Source: Sphingopyxis sp. USTB-05
Lineage (GTDB): Bacteria; Pseudomonadota; Alphaproteobacteria; Sphingomonadales; Sphingomonadaceae
Direction of reading: 5' to 3'
DNA: 64,000 nt
NCBI RefSeq assembly: GCF_023822045.1
Contig: NZ_CP084712.1
Span: forward strand, 2,604,001 to 2,668,000
Below the pieces are notes generated by a model. That model worked only from the letters and a program-made list of their open reading frames with translations, searched no databases and was not told the DNA's origin. Below are positions 18,738-25,236 of the stretch, one piece after another. Within the stretch, counting starts at the first letter, position 1; every line of letters starts with the position of its first letter. The position numbers and the translations under genes were made by a program.

Positions 18738-18863
18738 ATGAGCTCCGACCCTCGCACGCAGCGGCATCGGCCGCCCGAACCCTCGCGATGGCTCCTTCTT
18801 ATGAAGGTAATTATTGCGGTGGGTCAGGTGGTTTCGTTCGTGAAACATCTCTTCCACGAATGA
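18738..18863 (+). CDS. 41-aa hydrophobic peptide in retron cassette
   Basis: A short frame of 41 codons between the retron RNA and the regulator, preceded by AAAGGAAAG about 6 bases before ATG. The first half is charged and Pro-rich; the second, WLLLMKVIIAVGQVVSFVKHLF (residues 18 to 39), is a hydrophobic or amphipathic helix. It resembles in form the small membrane peptides of toxin systems, but I recognise no family. Its stop lies 25 bases before the XRE gene. It could be a real effector or a chance frame; the good ribosome site favours the former. Confidence 0.5.
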   Translation: MSSDPRTQRHRPPEPSRWLLLMKVIIAVGQVVSFVKHLFHE

Positions 18864-18888
18864 TGGATGACCTCGGGACAGCCGTACA

Positions 18889-19203
18889 ATGACGAAGCGG
18901 CCTATGATAAATGAAGCACTCAGGCTTCTCCGCCTCTATTGTGGATTCTCACAAGCCGAGATGGCGAAGCGTCTTTCAGTGACCCAGTCCCTGATTTCAG
19001 ACATCGAGGGCGGACGTAAGAACGTTACTATGGATTTGCTGCAATCATATAGCGACACAGTTGATGTTCGTATGTCGCAGCTGCTCTTTTTTGCCGAAGA
19101 GATCGAAGGCCAGCCAATCGCGCGACGTGGGCAACTGATTGTGGCTGATAAAGTCCTCAAGCTCCTTGAAAAGCTCAAGCCGAATGACCGTGAAGCGGCA
19201 TAA
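18889..19203 (+). CDS. XRE-family helix-turn-helix regulator
   Basis: A 104-aa DNA-binding protein. The HTH is LRLYCGFSQAEMAKRLSVTQSLISDIEGGRKNVT (about residues 14-47), a standard Cro/CI fold. A short helical tail follows and no effector domain is visible. It overlaps the reverse transcriptase start by 20 bases, so the two are translationally coupled. Base composition is clearly more AT-rich than the chromosome around it. The likely role is control of, or partnership with, the retron; some retron types are known to carry an HTH partner. ATG at 18904 is an alternative start. Confidence 0.8.
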   Translation: MTKRPMINEALRLLRLYCGFSQAEMAKRLSVTQSLISDIEGGRKNVTMDLLQSYSDTVDVRMSQLLFFAEEIEGQPIARRGQLIVADKVLKLLEKLKPNDREAA

Positions 19204-20224
19204 GCAAAATAAGTATGAGCGCTATCCGTTCGAGAATTCACCTTGGACGCAGGATCTAGCGCAACGCGATCTCGCAGAACTTCTAGGTTGGAAAAAGCAG
19301 CAATTAGAGGCGCTAGTTCGAGACAAGGATCGCTATATTAAACGAGGCCCAAAGCTCATCGGAACGAAGACGAGGGAACTTGCCGTTCCTACGGGTAAGT
19401 TACGCACGATCCACGAACGCATAAAAATTCATCTAAACAAGATCAAGCAACCCGAGTACTTGTTCAGCCCCCGCAAAGGTCGCGCACAACGAGATAATGC
19501 TGAACATCACGTTGGCCAAAATCAGATTCTTAGCCTAGATATCAAACAGTTTTACCCCTCGACGACCGACGAGCATATCTTTCGCTGGGCGTATCACGTG
19601 GCAGGTCTACGGGCAGATGTAGCGGGCCTTTTTACCAAGCTAGTCGCCGTTGACGGCAAGATGCCTTTCGGATCGCCTGTCAGCCCCGTCCTGACCACTC
19701 TCGTTCATCGGCAGATGTTCGATGCAATCTCGGATATCTGTAAAGAGCAAGATCTCAAGATGTCACTATGGGTCGATGATCTTGTGATTTCTGGATCGTT
19801 CGTCCGAGGCAAAGTCATGGAAGACGTTCGCGCCGCAATTCGCCGCTTCGGATTTCAGACTCATAAGATACAGTTTCGCTCAACTGCCCGCCCGGTCCCG
19901 ATTACAGGCGTACCCGTGACAAAAACAAGCATTGGCGCACCGCTCTCGCTGCACCGCCGCATCCAGTCGGGATATGCCGAATTGCGACAACGTTTGACCG
20001 ACGCTCAGCGCACACAGGCGACTGACAAGCTGCTGGCCGCTTTAGGCACCTATCGATATCATTTGGGCGCATCGTCCGAACAAGGCAGACTTGCCGCAAA
20101 TCGAATGAACGCCCTTCGAATGAGACGAGCGCGTCTCAAACCAAGGTACGTCACTTATCCTGTCGGCTCTACTCCGGACGAAACCTCTACAGAGATCGAT
20201 GACGGCACTCCCCCTTGGGAATGA
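19184..20224 (+). CDS. Retron-type reverse transcriptase
   Basis: A 346-aa RT without maturase or endonuclease domains, the size of retron RTs. Motifs by residue: LAVPTGKLRTIHERI (67-80), NAEHH matching the retron NAxxH box (105-109), the first catalytic Asp in LSLDIKQFYPS (119), PFGSPVSPVL (161-170), the active-site LWVDDLVISG with WVDD in place of the usual YADD (195-204), and PITGVPV, which corresponds to the retron VTG region (239-245). The start at 19184 overlaps the XRE gene. The 3' end overlaps a convergent gene by 70 bases. In retrons the RT primes from the branch G of the msr and copies the msd; a fitting RNA lies upstream. Confidence 0.85.
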   Translation: MTVKRHKQNKYERYPFENSPWTQDLAQRDLAELLGWKKQQLEALVRDKDRYIKRGPKLIGTKTRELAVPTGKLRTIHERIKIHLNKIKQPEYLFSPRKGRAQRDNAEHHVGQNQILSLDIKQFYPSTTDEHIFRWAYHVAGLRADVAGLFTKLVAVDGKMPFGSPVSPVLTTLVHRQMFDAISDICKEQDLKMSLWVDDLVISGSFVRGKVMEDVRAAIRRFGFQTHKIQFRSTARPVPITGVPVTKTSIGAPLSLHRRIQSGYAELRQRLTDAQRTQATDKLLAALGTYRYHLGASSEQGRLAANRMNALRMRRARLKPRYVTYPVGSTPDETSTEIDDGTPPWE

Positions 20225-20712
20225 CTATCGTTGCGTAGGTAATGCTGAAGCACCGCACCTAAGGCAACGCCAAGCAAAGTCATCCCAGCAACGACAAGCT
20301 GCGTCCACCACTTGCCAGCCTTTTGCTGTTCCAAGGCTCGATCATGCAACCTAATCGCCACGCTGACCAATTCTGTAACCTCCGAGGGCGTCAAAGGCCG
20401 ACGACTAATTCGACTTTCCTTTGTTTCATCAATACCGTCGTCGGGCAGATACTCCGGTTCTGCATCAACGTCGAAATTGCGAGGGAACTGTCTCCGCCAG
20501 ACCAATGAAATCTTATCAGCCTCAGAGGCCGCCCGAAAAAATTCCGGATGCTCCCGAAATACTATGCGCCATTTCTCGACCTCGTTTGTTGATCCTGAGA
20601 TTCTTGCGGCCCATTTTTCGGTCGATAGTTTGTAGAACTTATATGTTCCTAGGACAGTAATAGCCGCGATAACGTCATTCAAGCGCCCATCAGACAGATA
20701 CGGATTTGCCAT
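20155..20712 (-). CDS. Hypothetical single-TM protein, convergent with the retron RT
   Basis: A 185-aa protein preceded by a strong GGAGG-type ribosome site, which supports it as real. The N-terminal soluble part (SDGRLNDVIAAITVLGTYKF, then WRIVFREHPEFFRAA and ISLVWRRQFPRNFDVD) looks like a compact helical domain. A linker leads to one membrane segment (WTQLVVAGMTLLGVALGAVL, about residues 140-160) and a short polar tail. I do not recognise the family. Its last 70 bases overlap the RT end on the other strand. Similar AT-leaning composition ties it to the retron island; it may be an accessory or independent defence gene. Confidence 0.7.
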   Translation of the reverse strand: MANPYLSDGRLNDVIAAITVLGTYKFYKLSTEKWAARISGSTNEVEKWRIVFREHPEFFRAASEADKISLVWRRQFPRNFDVDAEPEYLPDDGIDETKESRISRRPLTPSEVTELVSVAIRLHDRALEQQKAGKWWTQLVVAGMTLLGVALGAVLQHYLRNDSHSQGGVPSSISVEVSSGVEPTG

Positions 20713-20768
20713 TTCGCTCCCCCCTCCTGGACGAATTGCAAGAGAATCAACCTATAGGCAATAAGCTC

Positions 20769-20830
20769 TTTCCTACATTTCACCCATATGGTTCATTCTA
20801 TCGGTTTCACCTAACCGAAAGGAAGAATCA
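20769..20830 (+). promoter_or_regulatory. Shared leader element, copy A
   Basis: TTTCCTACATT at 20769, then ATATGGTTC, ATCGGTT and an A/G-rich ribosome site lead to the ATG at 20831. The same blocks in the same order and nearly the same spacing stand before the endolysin gene (59156-59216). A shorter TTTCCTACA...ATTCCA match lies between DUF6456 and XRE genes (49664-49685). It is probably a promoter or operator for a common regulator. Confidence 0.65.
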
Positions 20831-21817
20831 ATGGACGACACTACATATAATCCCGCCCATATCCCCGCCCCCACCAGCTATCATTGGACGCCCAAACTCC
20901 AGCGCGACTTTCTCGAGGCTTTCGCCACCAACGGTTCGGTGAAGATTTCCTCGGCAAAGGTCGGCATGTCGCCGTCCGCCGTCTATCAGCTCAAGCAACG
21001 TCCCGAGGGTGCGGCGTTCAAGCTCGGCTGCGCCGCGGCGCTGCTGATCGCGCGCGGGCGGCTGGTCGATGAGCTGCTCGACCGCGCGATCTGGGGGCAT
21101 GACGAGACCGTCGAGCTGCAGCGCGAAGACGGCCGCAGCTTTGCCAAGCGCCGCCGTATCGACTCCCGCCTGGGCCTCGCGATGCTCGCACGGCTCGACA
21201 AGATGGTCGAAACGCGCGCCCGCGCCGGCGAGGAGATGCTGACACAGGTCATCGCCGCCGACTGGCCGGGCTTCCTGTCGCTCTTCGACGCCGCCGAAGC
21301 CGCGGCGCCCGCGAACGCCGAGGCTGAGACCGCAAAGGACGCCGGGGATGAAATCGCGCCGCCGTCCGAAGGCCTCGCCGCCGCGCTCGCGCTCTGGCTC
21401 GCCGCGCGCGACAACCGCGCCAACCCGCTCGGTGCGCTCTGGAAAAATACCCCGATCGCGAATGAAGTTGCGCAGATTTCCGCCAATCCCGCTCCCCCGC
21501 GCTTCGTCGCCCCGACCCCCGACGAACACGCCGCCCGCATGACCGTCTGGACCGATCACGAAACCGGCCGCCGGCGCACCGATTTCCCGCCGCCCGAAAA
21601 TTTCATCGGCATCGAAGTCGGGAAATTCGGCGATTACAACTATGAACGCACGATGGACCCCGATGAGGAAGACGCGCTCGAAGCCGTTCGCGAAGCCGAA
21701 CTTGCGCCGCTCCGCGTCGCGGCAGAGATCGCCCGCCGCGCCTTTTTGGGCCTGCTCGCCCCCGCAAATGACCCCGAGCCGCAGGGCAAAAATGCACGCA
21801 AAAGCGCGAGCGGCTGA
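20831..21817 (+). CDS. Small-terminase-like HTH protein
   Basis: A 328-aa protein. Residues 15-60 (YHWTPKLQRDFLEAFATNGS, then SAKVGMSPSAVYQLKQR) look like the helix-turn-helix of small terminase or transposase-type DNA-binding proteins. It continues in a helical segment around RGRLVDELLDRAIWGHDETV. The second half is Ala/Pro/Glu-rich and probably extended. I know similar sphingomonad proteins annotated only as hypothetical. The leader element A links it to the endolysin-holin pair, so a phage- or GTA-derived role is possible. It is downstream of, and separate from, the retron. Confidence 0.6.
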   Translation: MDDTTYNPAHIPAPTSYHWTPKLQRDFLEAFATNGSVKISSAKVGMSPSAVYQLKQRPEGAAFKLGCAAALLIARGRLVDELLDRAIWGHDETVELQREDGRSFAKRRRIDSRLGLAMLARLDKMVETRARAGEEMLTQVIAADWPGFLSLFDAAEAAAPANAEAETAKDAGDEIAPPSEGLAAALALWLAARDNRANPLGALWKNTPIANEVAQISANPAPPRFVAPTPDEHAARMTVWTDHETGRRRTDFPPPENFIGIEVGKFGDYNYERTMDPDEEDALEAVREAELAPLRVAAEIARRAFLGLLAPANDPEPQGKNARKSASG

Positions 21818-22134
21818 GCCTCCCCGCCCCTGCGACCAAGCCATGGCGCGTTGACGGCCCGAAGGATTGGCGGAGGCCCCGACCGCATTAGCGGCGCGGC
21901 CCCTCCACCGTCGCCTGCTGCGCCCAACGGAAAGCAACGCGCCCCGCGCGCGCTGCCTCCCCATGTCCTGCGGGCAATGGGAAGACGTCCTGCGGACGGC
22001 AGGAGGCTCGATTTTCCATGCCTTACAATCCCCCGCGCGCGTCCCCATATAGGGGTTATCGCGGCACATACTTTCTGTAGGCCGCCGCGGCTGAGAGACC
22101 GCGCGCTCCCGCTTACGCAAGAGGAGGCGCCCGC
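21818..22134. other. 317-base intergenic stretch
   Basis: GC-rich sequence between two plus-strand genes. I see no RNA gene, repeat or terminator. The last 15 bases supply the ribosome site AAGAGGAGG for the next gene. Confidence 0.6.
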
Positions 22135-22440
22135 ATGAGTTCCGACACCCCGACCACCGGCCCCGAAACCCCCGCCGCCGCGCCCGCCCCGGGCCGGGCG
22201 CGTGCAGGCTTTGCGTTTCGCAGGCAGCGCAGCCCGCTATCGCGCGAAGAGGCGCGGCGTCAGGGCGATATCAGCCAGCTCGCCTTTCTCAACATGGGCG
22301 GGCGCGATCCGGCGATCGCCTTCCTCAACGCCGACGACGCCGAACTCGGCGGCCGCCCGCTCGCGCTTGCGACCGCCAGCGATGCGGGGTTCGTCCGTGT
22401 CGCCGACGCGATCCGGGCGCGCGCCGCGAACGACGCATGA
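22135..22440 (+). CDS. Small protein with DUF2384/ParS-like end
   Basis: A 101-aa protein. The first 40 residues are Pro/Ala/Arg-rich. The second half, GGRDPAIAFLNADDAELGG followed by RPLALATASDAGFVRVADAI, has the LGG-x-P-xx-L plus G-F-xx-V-xx pattern of the toxin-binding domain in Xre/MbcA/ParS antitoxins. That reading is weak because the N-terminal HTH of that family is missing. A strong ribosome site AAGAGGAGG precedes it. It overlaps the next gene by four bases (ATGA), so the two form a unit. Confidence 0.55.
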   Translation: MSSDTPTTGPETPAAAPAPGRARAGFAFRRQRSPLSREEARRQGDISQLAFLNMGGRDPAIAFLNADDAELGGRPLALATASDAGFVRVADAIRARAANDA

Positions 22441-22655
22441 GCCGCGCGATCAACCTCAGCCTGACCGAAAGCGAGGTGAACGCGATCTGCCACGCCGCGG
22501 GGATCGCGATCAGCGCGATCGAACCGCTGCGCTCGGGCGGAACGCGCCTCGTCTGCACGACGGGCGCCGGGGCGGATGAGATCCGGCTGCGGCTGGGTGG
22601 GCATATCATTGCGGGCGCGGTCGATCGCTATCGCTTCTATCGCCCGCCGCAGTAA
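22437..22655 (+). CDS. Small hypothetical protein (72 aa)
   Basis: A 72-aa protein translationally coupled to the preceding gene by ATGA. It has one helix (TESEVNAICHAAGIAISAIE) and beta-like segments (GTRLVCTTGAGADEIRLRL, IIAGAVDRYRFYRPPQ). I do not recognise it. It has no RES-type toxin features and is too short for the usual partner of a DUF2384 antitoxin. Confidence 0.55.
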   Translation: MSRAINLSLTESEVNAICHAAGIAISAIEPLRSGGTRLVCTTGAGADEIRLRLGGHIIAGAVDRYRFYRPPQ

Positions 22656-22958
22656 CAAGGGCCGACACGCCATAATAATCGCACCCAATTGGCTCATTTG
22701 GGGGAAATAAATGCGGGCTTTTCGATAGCAATTTCGGGTGTTCCGCCACGGAAAAATCCGCCGCATCGGCCGCGTGCAATTTTGCGATAATTTGGCTTGA
22801 CCTTGACTTTTCACGGACAATCGCCCATATGGGCCGGGCTAACGTCGCATGCGACGGAAATTGACGGCCTTCCGGGGCACTATCTTCCCTTCACACGCTA
22901 CCAGCTCCGCCGGTGCTTTTGCCGGTGGATTCCCGTTTCTCGTGAAAGGAAACACCTC
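22656..22958 (+). promoter_or_regulatory. Promoter and long leader of the cold-shock gene
   Basis: No gene is seen in these 303 bases. A good promoter is TTGACT (22803-22808), 17 bases, CATATG (22826-22831). It would give a leader of about 120 nt before the csp start, as is usual for cold-shock mRNAs whose leader folding is temperature dependent. The 12-base palindrome GTCGCATGCGAC (22844-22855) lies just after the expected start of transcription. AAAGGA before the ATG is the ribosome site. Confidence 0.6.
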
Positions 22959-23165
22959 ATGGCCATCGGCACCGTAAAATTCTTCAATACCGACAAGGGC
23001 TACGGCTTCATCGAGAATGAAGACGGCTCGGGCGACAGCTTCGTCCACATCACCGCAGTCCAGGCCGCCGGCATGGACACGCTGAACAAGGACCAGCGCG
23101 TTTCGTACGAACTCGAACGCGGCCAGAACGGCAAGGTCTCGGCGATCAACCTCCAGTCGGCCTGA
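22959..23165 (+). CDS. Cold-shock protein, CspA family
   Basis: A 68-aa single cold-shock domain. RNP1 KGYGFIE and RNP2 SFVHITA are intact. The start MAIGTVKFFNTDKG at 22959 is canonical and has AAAGGAAA upstream; the longer frame is leader. It acts as an RNA/DNA chaperone in the cytoplasm. infA follows after 3 bases, so the two are co-transcribed. Confidence 0.94.
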   Translation: MAIGTVKFFNTDKGYGFIENEDGSGDSFVHITAVQAAGMDTLNKDQRVSYELERGQNGKVSAINLQSA

Positions 23166-23168
23166 TTA

Positions 23169-23426
23169 TTGGCCAAAGAGGAGCTCATGACCTTCGAGGG
23201 GCAGATCGATGAGATTCTGCCCGATGGACGCTTCGGCGTCGTACTCGAAAATGGTCATCGGGTAATCGTCTACACGGCCGGCCGGATGCGGCGTTTCCGC
23301 ATCCGGTCGGTCGTCGGCGACGCCGTGCGCGTCGAGATGACACCCTATGACCTGACCAAGGGCCGCCTCGTCTACCGCGAACGCGGGGGCGGGCCGGTGG
23401 TACCGGGGCAGCGCAAACGGCGCTGA
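23169..23426 (+). CDS. infA: Translation initiation factor IF-1 (csp-linked copy)
   Basis: An 85-aa S1-fold protein. [40 protein letters not shown] and [16 protein letters not shown] match IF-1, which sits in the ribosomal A site during initiation. The TTG at 23169 gives the canonical MAKEEL start. Inside it, AGAGGAG stands 4 bases before an ATG at 23187, which would give a protein six residues shorter. The basic Arg/Lys-rich tail is longer than in typical 72-aa IF-1. Pairing with csp suggests a role after cold or stress. Confidence 0.88.
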   Translation: MAKEELMTFEGQIDEILPDGRFGVVLENGHRVIVYTAGRMRRFRIRSVVGDAVRVEMTPYDLTKGRLVYRERGGGPVVPGQRKRR

Positions 23427-23494
23427 TCCCCACCATCGGGACCACATGAATTGATGGGTCCCCAACAACCAGAACACTCAAATCAAAGATAAAG

Positions 23495-23650
23495 ATGATG
23501 ACTATGTTTCAGAACAATAATTCGATTTTCCCCGCCCTGCCTGCGCTGTCGCTGGCCGGAAAGGCGCTGACGGCGAACTTGCCGCGCCGCCGCCGCCCGA
23601 CGCTCTCGCGCCGCGAACTCCGGCGCCTCATCGCCGATATGGTCGATTGA
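23495..23650 (+). CDS. Small basic protein (51 aa)
   Basis: A short frame, MMTMFQNNNSIFPALPAL at its start and SRRELRRLIADMVD at its end, with a basic RRRRP run between. The C-terminal helix recalls short DUF1127-like proteins, but it is not a clear member. It opens a run of three small genes after csp-infA. Two further ATGs (23498, 23504) could be the start. Confidence 0.55.
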   Translation: MMTMFQNNNSIFPALPALSLAGKALTANLPRRRRPTLSRRELRRLIADMVD

Positions 23651-23666
23651 CCGAAAACGAGGAAAT

Positions 23667-23894
23667 ATGCGCATGTCGGCCAATCTGGATTTCTATCTTT
23701 CGCAGGCCGAAAAATGCAGGGTGGAGGCCGAGGCTTCGGCCCTGACACAGGTCCGCGACCGCAATATGCGCGCCGCGGCCGCCTGGCAGGCGATGGCCGA
23801 CAAGCTCGCCCGCGCCGAAACTGCGCGTGCCGAACGAACCGCAACCGCGACCGCGCCTGCCAACGACGTCGCCGAAAAACTGCCGGAGAATTGA
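23667..23894 (+). CDS. Small helical protein (75 aa)
   Basis: A 75-aa helical protein, FYLSQAEKCRVEAEASALTQ then RAAAAWQAMADKLARAE, a pattern I know from short sphingomonad hypothetical proteins. It is likely cytoplasmic; no function can be given. It begins 17 bases after the preceding small gene. Confidence 0.6.
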   Translation: MRMSANLDFYLSQAEKCRVEAEASALTQVRDRNMRAAAAWQAMADKLARAETARAERTATATAPANDVAEKLPEN

Positions 23895-23952
23895 CGCGGC
23901 CGCCAGCCGCGACCGCAAGCCGAACGAAATCACGCCATCCCGGAGAAAGCCC

Positions 23953-24141
23953 ATGGATATGAACCAGCTCTTCTACCATCACCAGATGGCGTTGATCGAA
24001 AAGGCGGCGGTGCGGCGCAATGGTCTCCGCGCCCTCAATTTCGACCTGCCCGCCCATTATGCAAAGCGGATCGAGGCTTATCGGGCTCGCCGCGGCATGA
24101 CGGCCTATTTTCCCGACGTCCCGGCCCTCTGCCAGAAATAA
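23953..24141 (+). CDS. Small hypothetical protein (62 aa)
   Basis: A 62-aa protein starting MDMNQLFYHHQMALIEKA. It is helical, with HYAKRIEAYRARRGMTAYFP toward the end. A GGAGAAAG ribosome site precedes it. It is last in the csp-infA-small gene row. Function is unknown. Confidence 0.6.
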   Translation: MDMNQLFYHHQMALIEKAAVRRNGLRALNFDLPAHYAKRIEAYRARRGMTAYFPDVPALCQK

Positions 24142-24154
24142 GGTTGGCGGCCCT

Positions 24155-25060
24155 TTAAACCGCAGCGCCCACCTGCACCATGCCGCGCAGCCGTTCGGCA
24201 TCGCGCGAGGGCGGCAGGCCAAAGGCGCGGGCATATTCGCGGCTGAACTGCGACGCGCTTTCATAACCGACCGAATAGGCCGCGCGGCTCGCCTCGCTGC
24301 CACCCGCAAGCAAGCGCCGGGCCGCATGCAGCCGCAGCGTCTTCTGGAACTGCAGCGGGCTCATTGCGGTCGCCGCCTTGAAATGCCGGTGAAAGGATGC
24401 GGTGCTCATCCCCGCAATTTCCGCCAGCTTGGCGGTGGGAAGCAGCGTGTCGAAATGCTCATGCATCCAAAGGATCGCGCGCCGCACCCGCGACAAGCGG
24501 CTGTCCTCCTGGGCAATGGCACAAAGCTGCCCGCCGAGCGGCCCCTGCAACAGGCGATAGAGGATCTCTCGCTCGCGCATCGGCGCCAGCATCGCGACAT
24601 CGTCCGGCCGGTCGAGCAGACCCAGCAGCCCCGCCCAGGCTTCGACCAGTTCCTCGGTCACCGACGCGACGGCGAAACCCGCAAGGTCGCCCGGCGGCGC
24701 ATGGCCGATCGTCGCCGGATCCATGCTGGCGATCAGGTCGGCCAGCACCGCGCGGTCGATGCGCAGCGCCGCAGCGACATAGGGTTTGTCGGGAGTAGCC
24801 TCGACCACCCGGCCGACCGCGGGCAGGTCGAGCGAGGCGACAAAATAGCTCGACGCGTCGTATCGCAGCACCTGATCGCCGATCACGACCTGCTTCGTTC
24901 CTTGCAGGATCAGGCAGGTCACGGGTTCATAGACGGTCGCGACCCCGCTCGTCGGCGCGCATTGCGTTGCGACGACAAGCCGCGGCACTGGCGCCTCATA
25001 ATAGGGAGAAACCGCGTGCCGCAGCACCTGTTCGCATATCGAGTCGAGCCGGTCTTGCAT
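24155..25060 (-). CDS. AraC-family transcriptional regulator
   Basis: A protein of about 301 aa with an N-terminal AraC-type sensor (VPRLVVATQCAPTSGVATVY, VTCLILQGTKQVVIGDQVLR). A C-terminal double HTH follows (LPTAKLAEIAGMSTASFHRHFK, then SRAAYSVGYESASQFSREYARAFG). The start at 25060 has GGGAG just upstream; an ATG at 25174 would add 38 residues without family support. It is divergent from the SDR gene (177-base gap), which it may control, as is common for such pairs. Confidence 0.85.
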   Translation of the reverse strand: MQDRLDSICEQVLRHAVSPYYEAPVPRLVVATQCAPTSGVATVYEPVTCLILQGTKQVVIGDQVLRYDASSYFVASLDLPAVGRVVEATPDKPYVAAALRIDRAVLADLIASMDPATIGHAPPGDLAGFAVASVTEELVEAWAGLLGLLDRPDDVAMLAPMREREILYRLLQGPLGGQLCAIAQEDSRLSRVRRAILWMHEHFDTLLPTAKLAEIAGMSTASFHRHFKAATAMSPLQFQKTLRLHAARRLLAGGSEASRAAYSVGYESASQFSREYARAFGLPPSRDAERLRGMVQVGAAV

Positions 25061-25236
25061 GCTCCCAACATCGGACGCCCCGCGCCCGCGCGCAAGGAGC
25101 GTCCCGCACACCATCTCCGCTTTGAGAGGATCAGGCAAGCAGATGCCATGATCGGGCAGCGAGGCCGTGAACACTGCGCCTATCTTGCCGGGGTCAGGGC
25201 ACTCCCCTCCGCCCTGCCCTATCCAAGGAGTTCATC

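Noticed and set aside
19184..20224. Group II intron or diversity-generating RT instead of a retron
   Set aside because: No maturase or endonuclease domain, no intron RNA domain V, and no template/variable repeat pair seen; NAxxH and the upstream RNA favour a retron.
24155..25174. Longer start of the AraC regulator at 25174
   Set aside because: No ribosome site and no family support for the extra 38 residues; 25060 has GGGAG just upstream.
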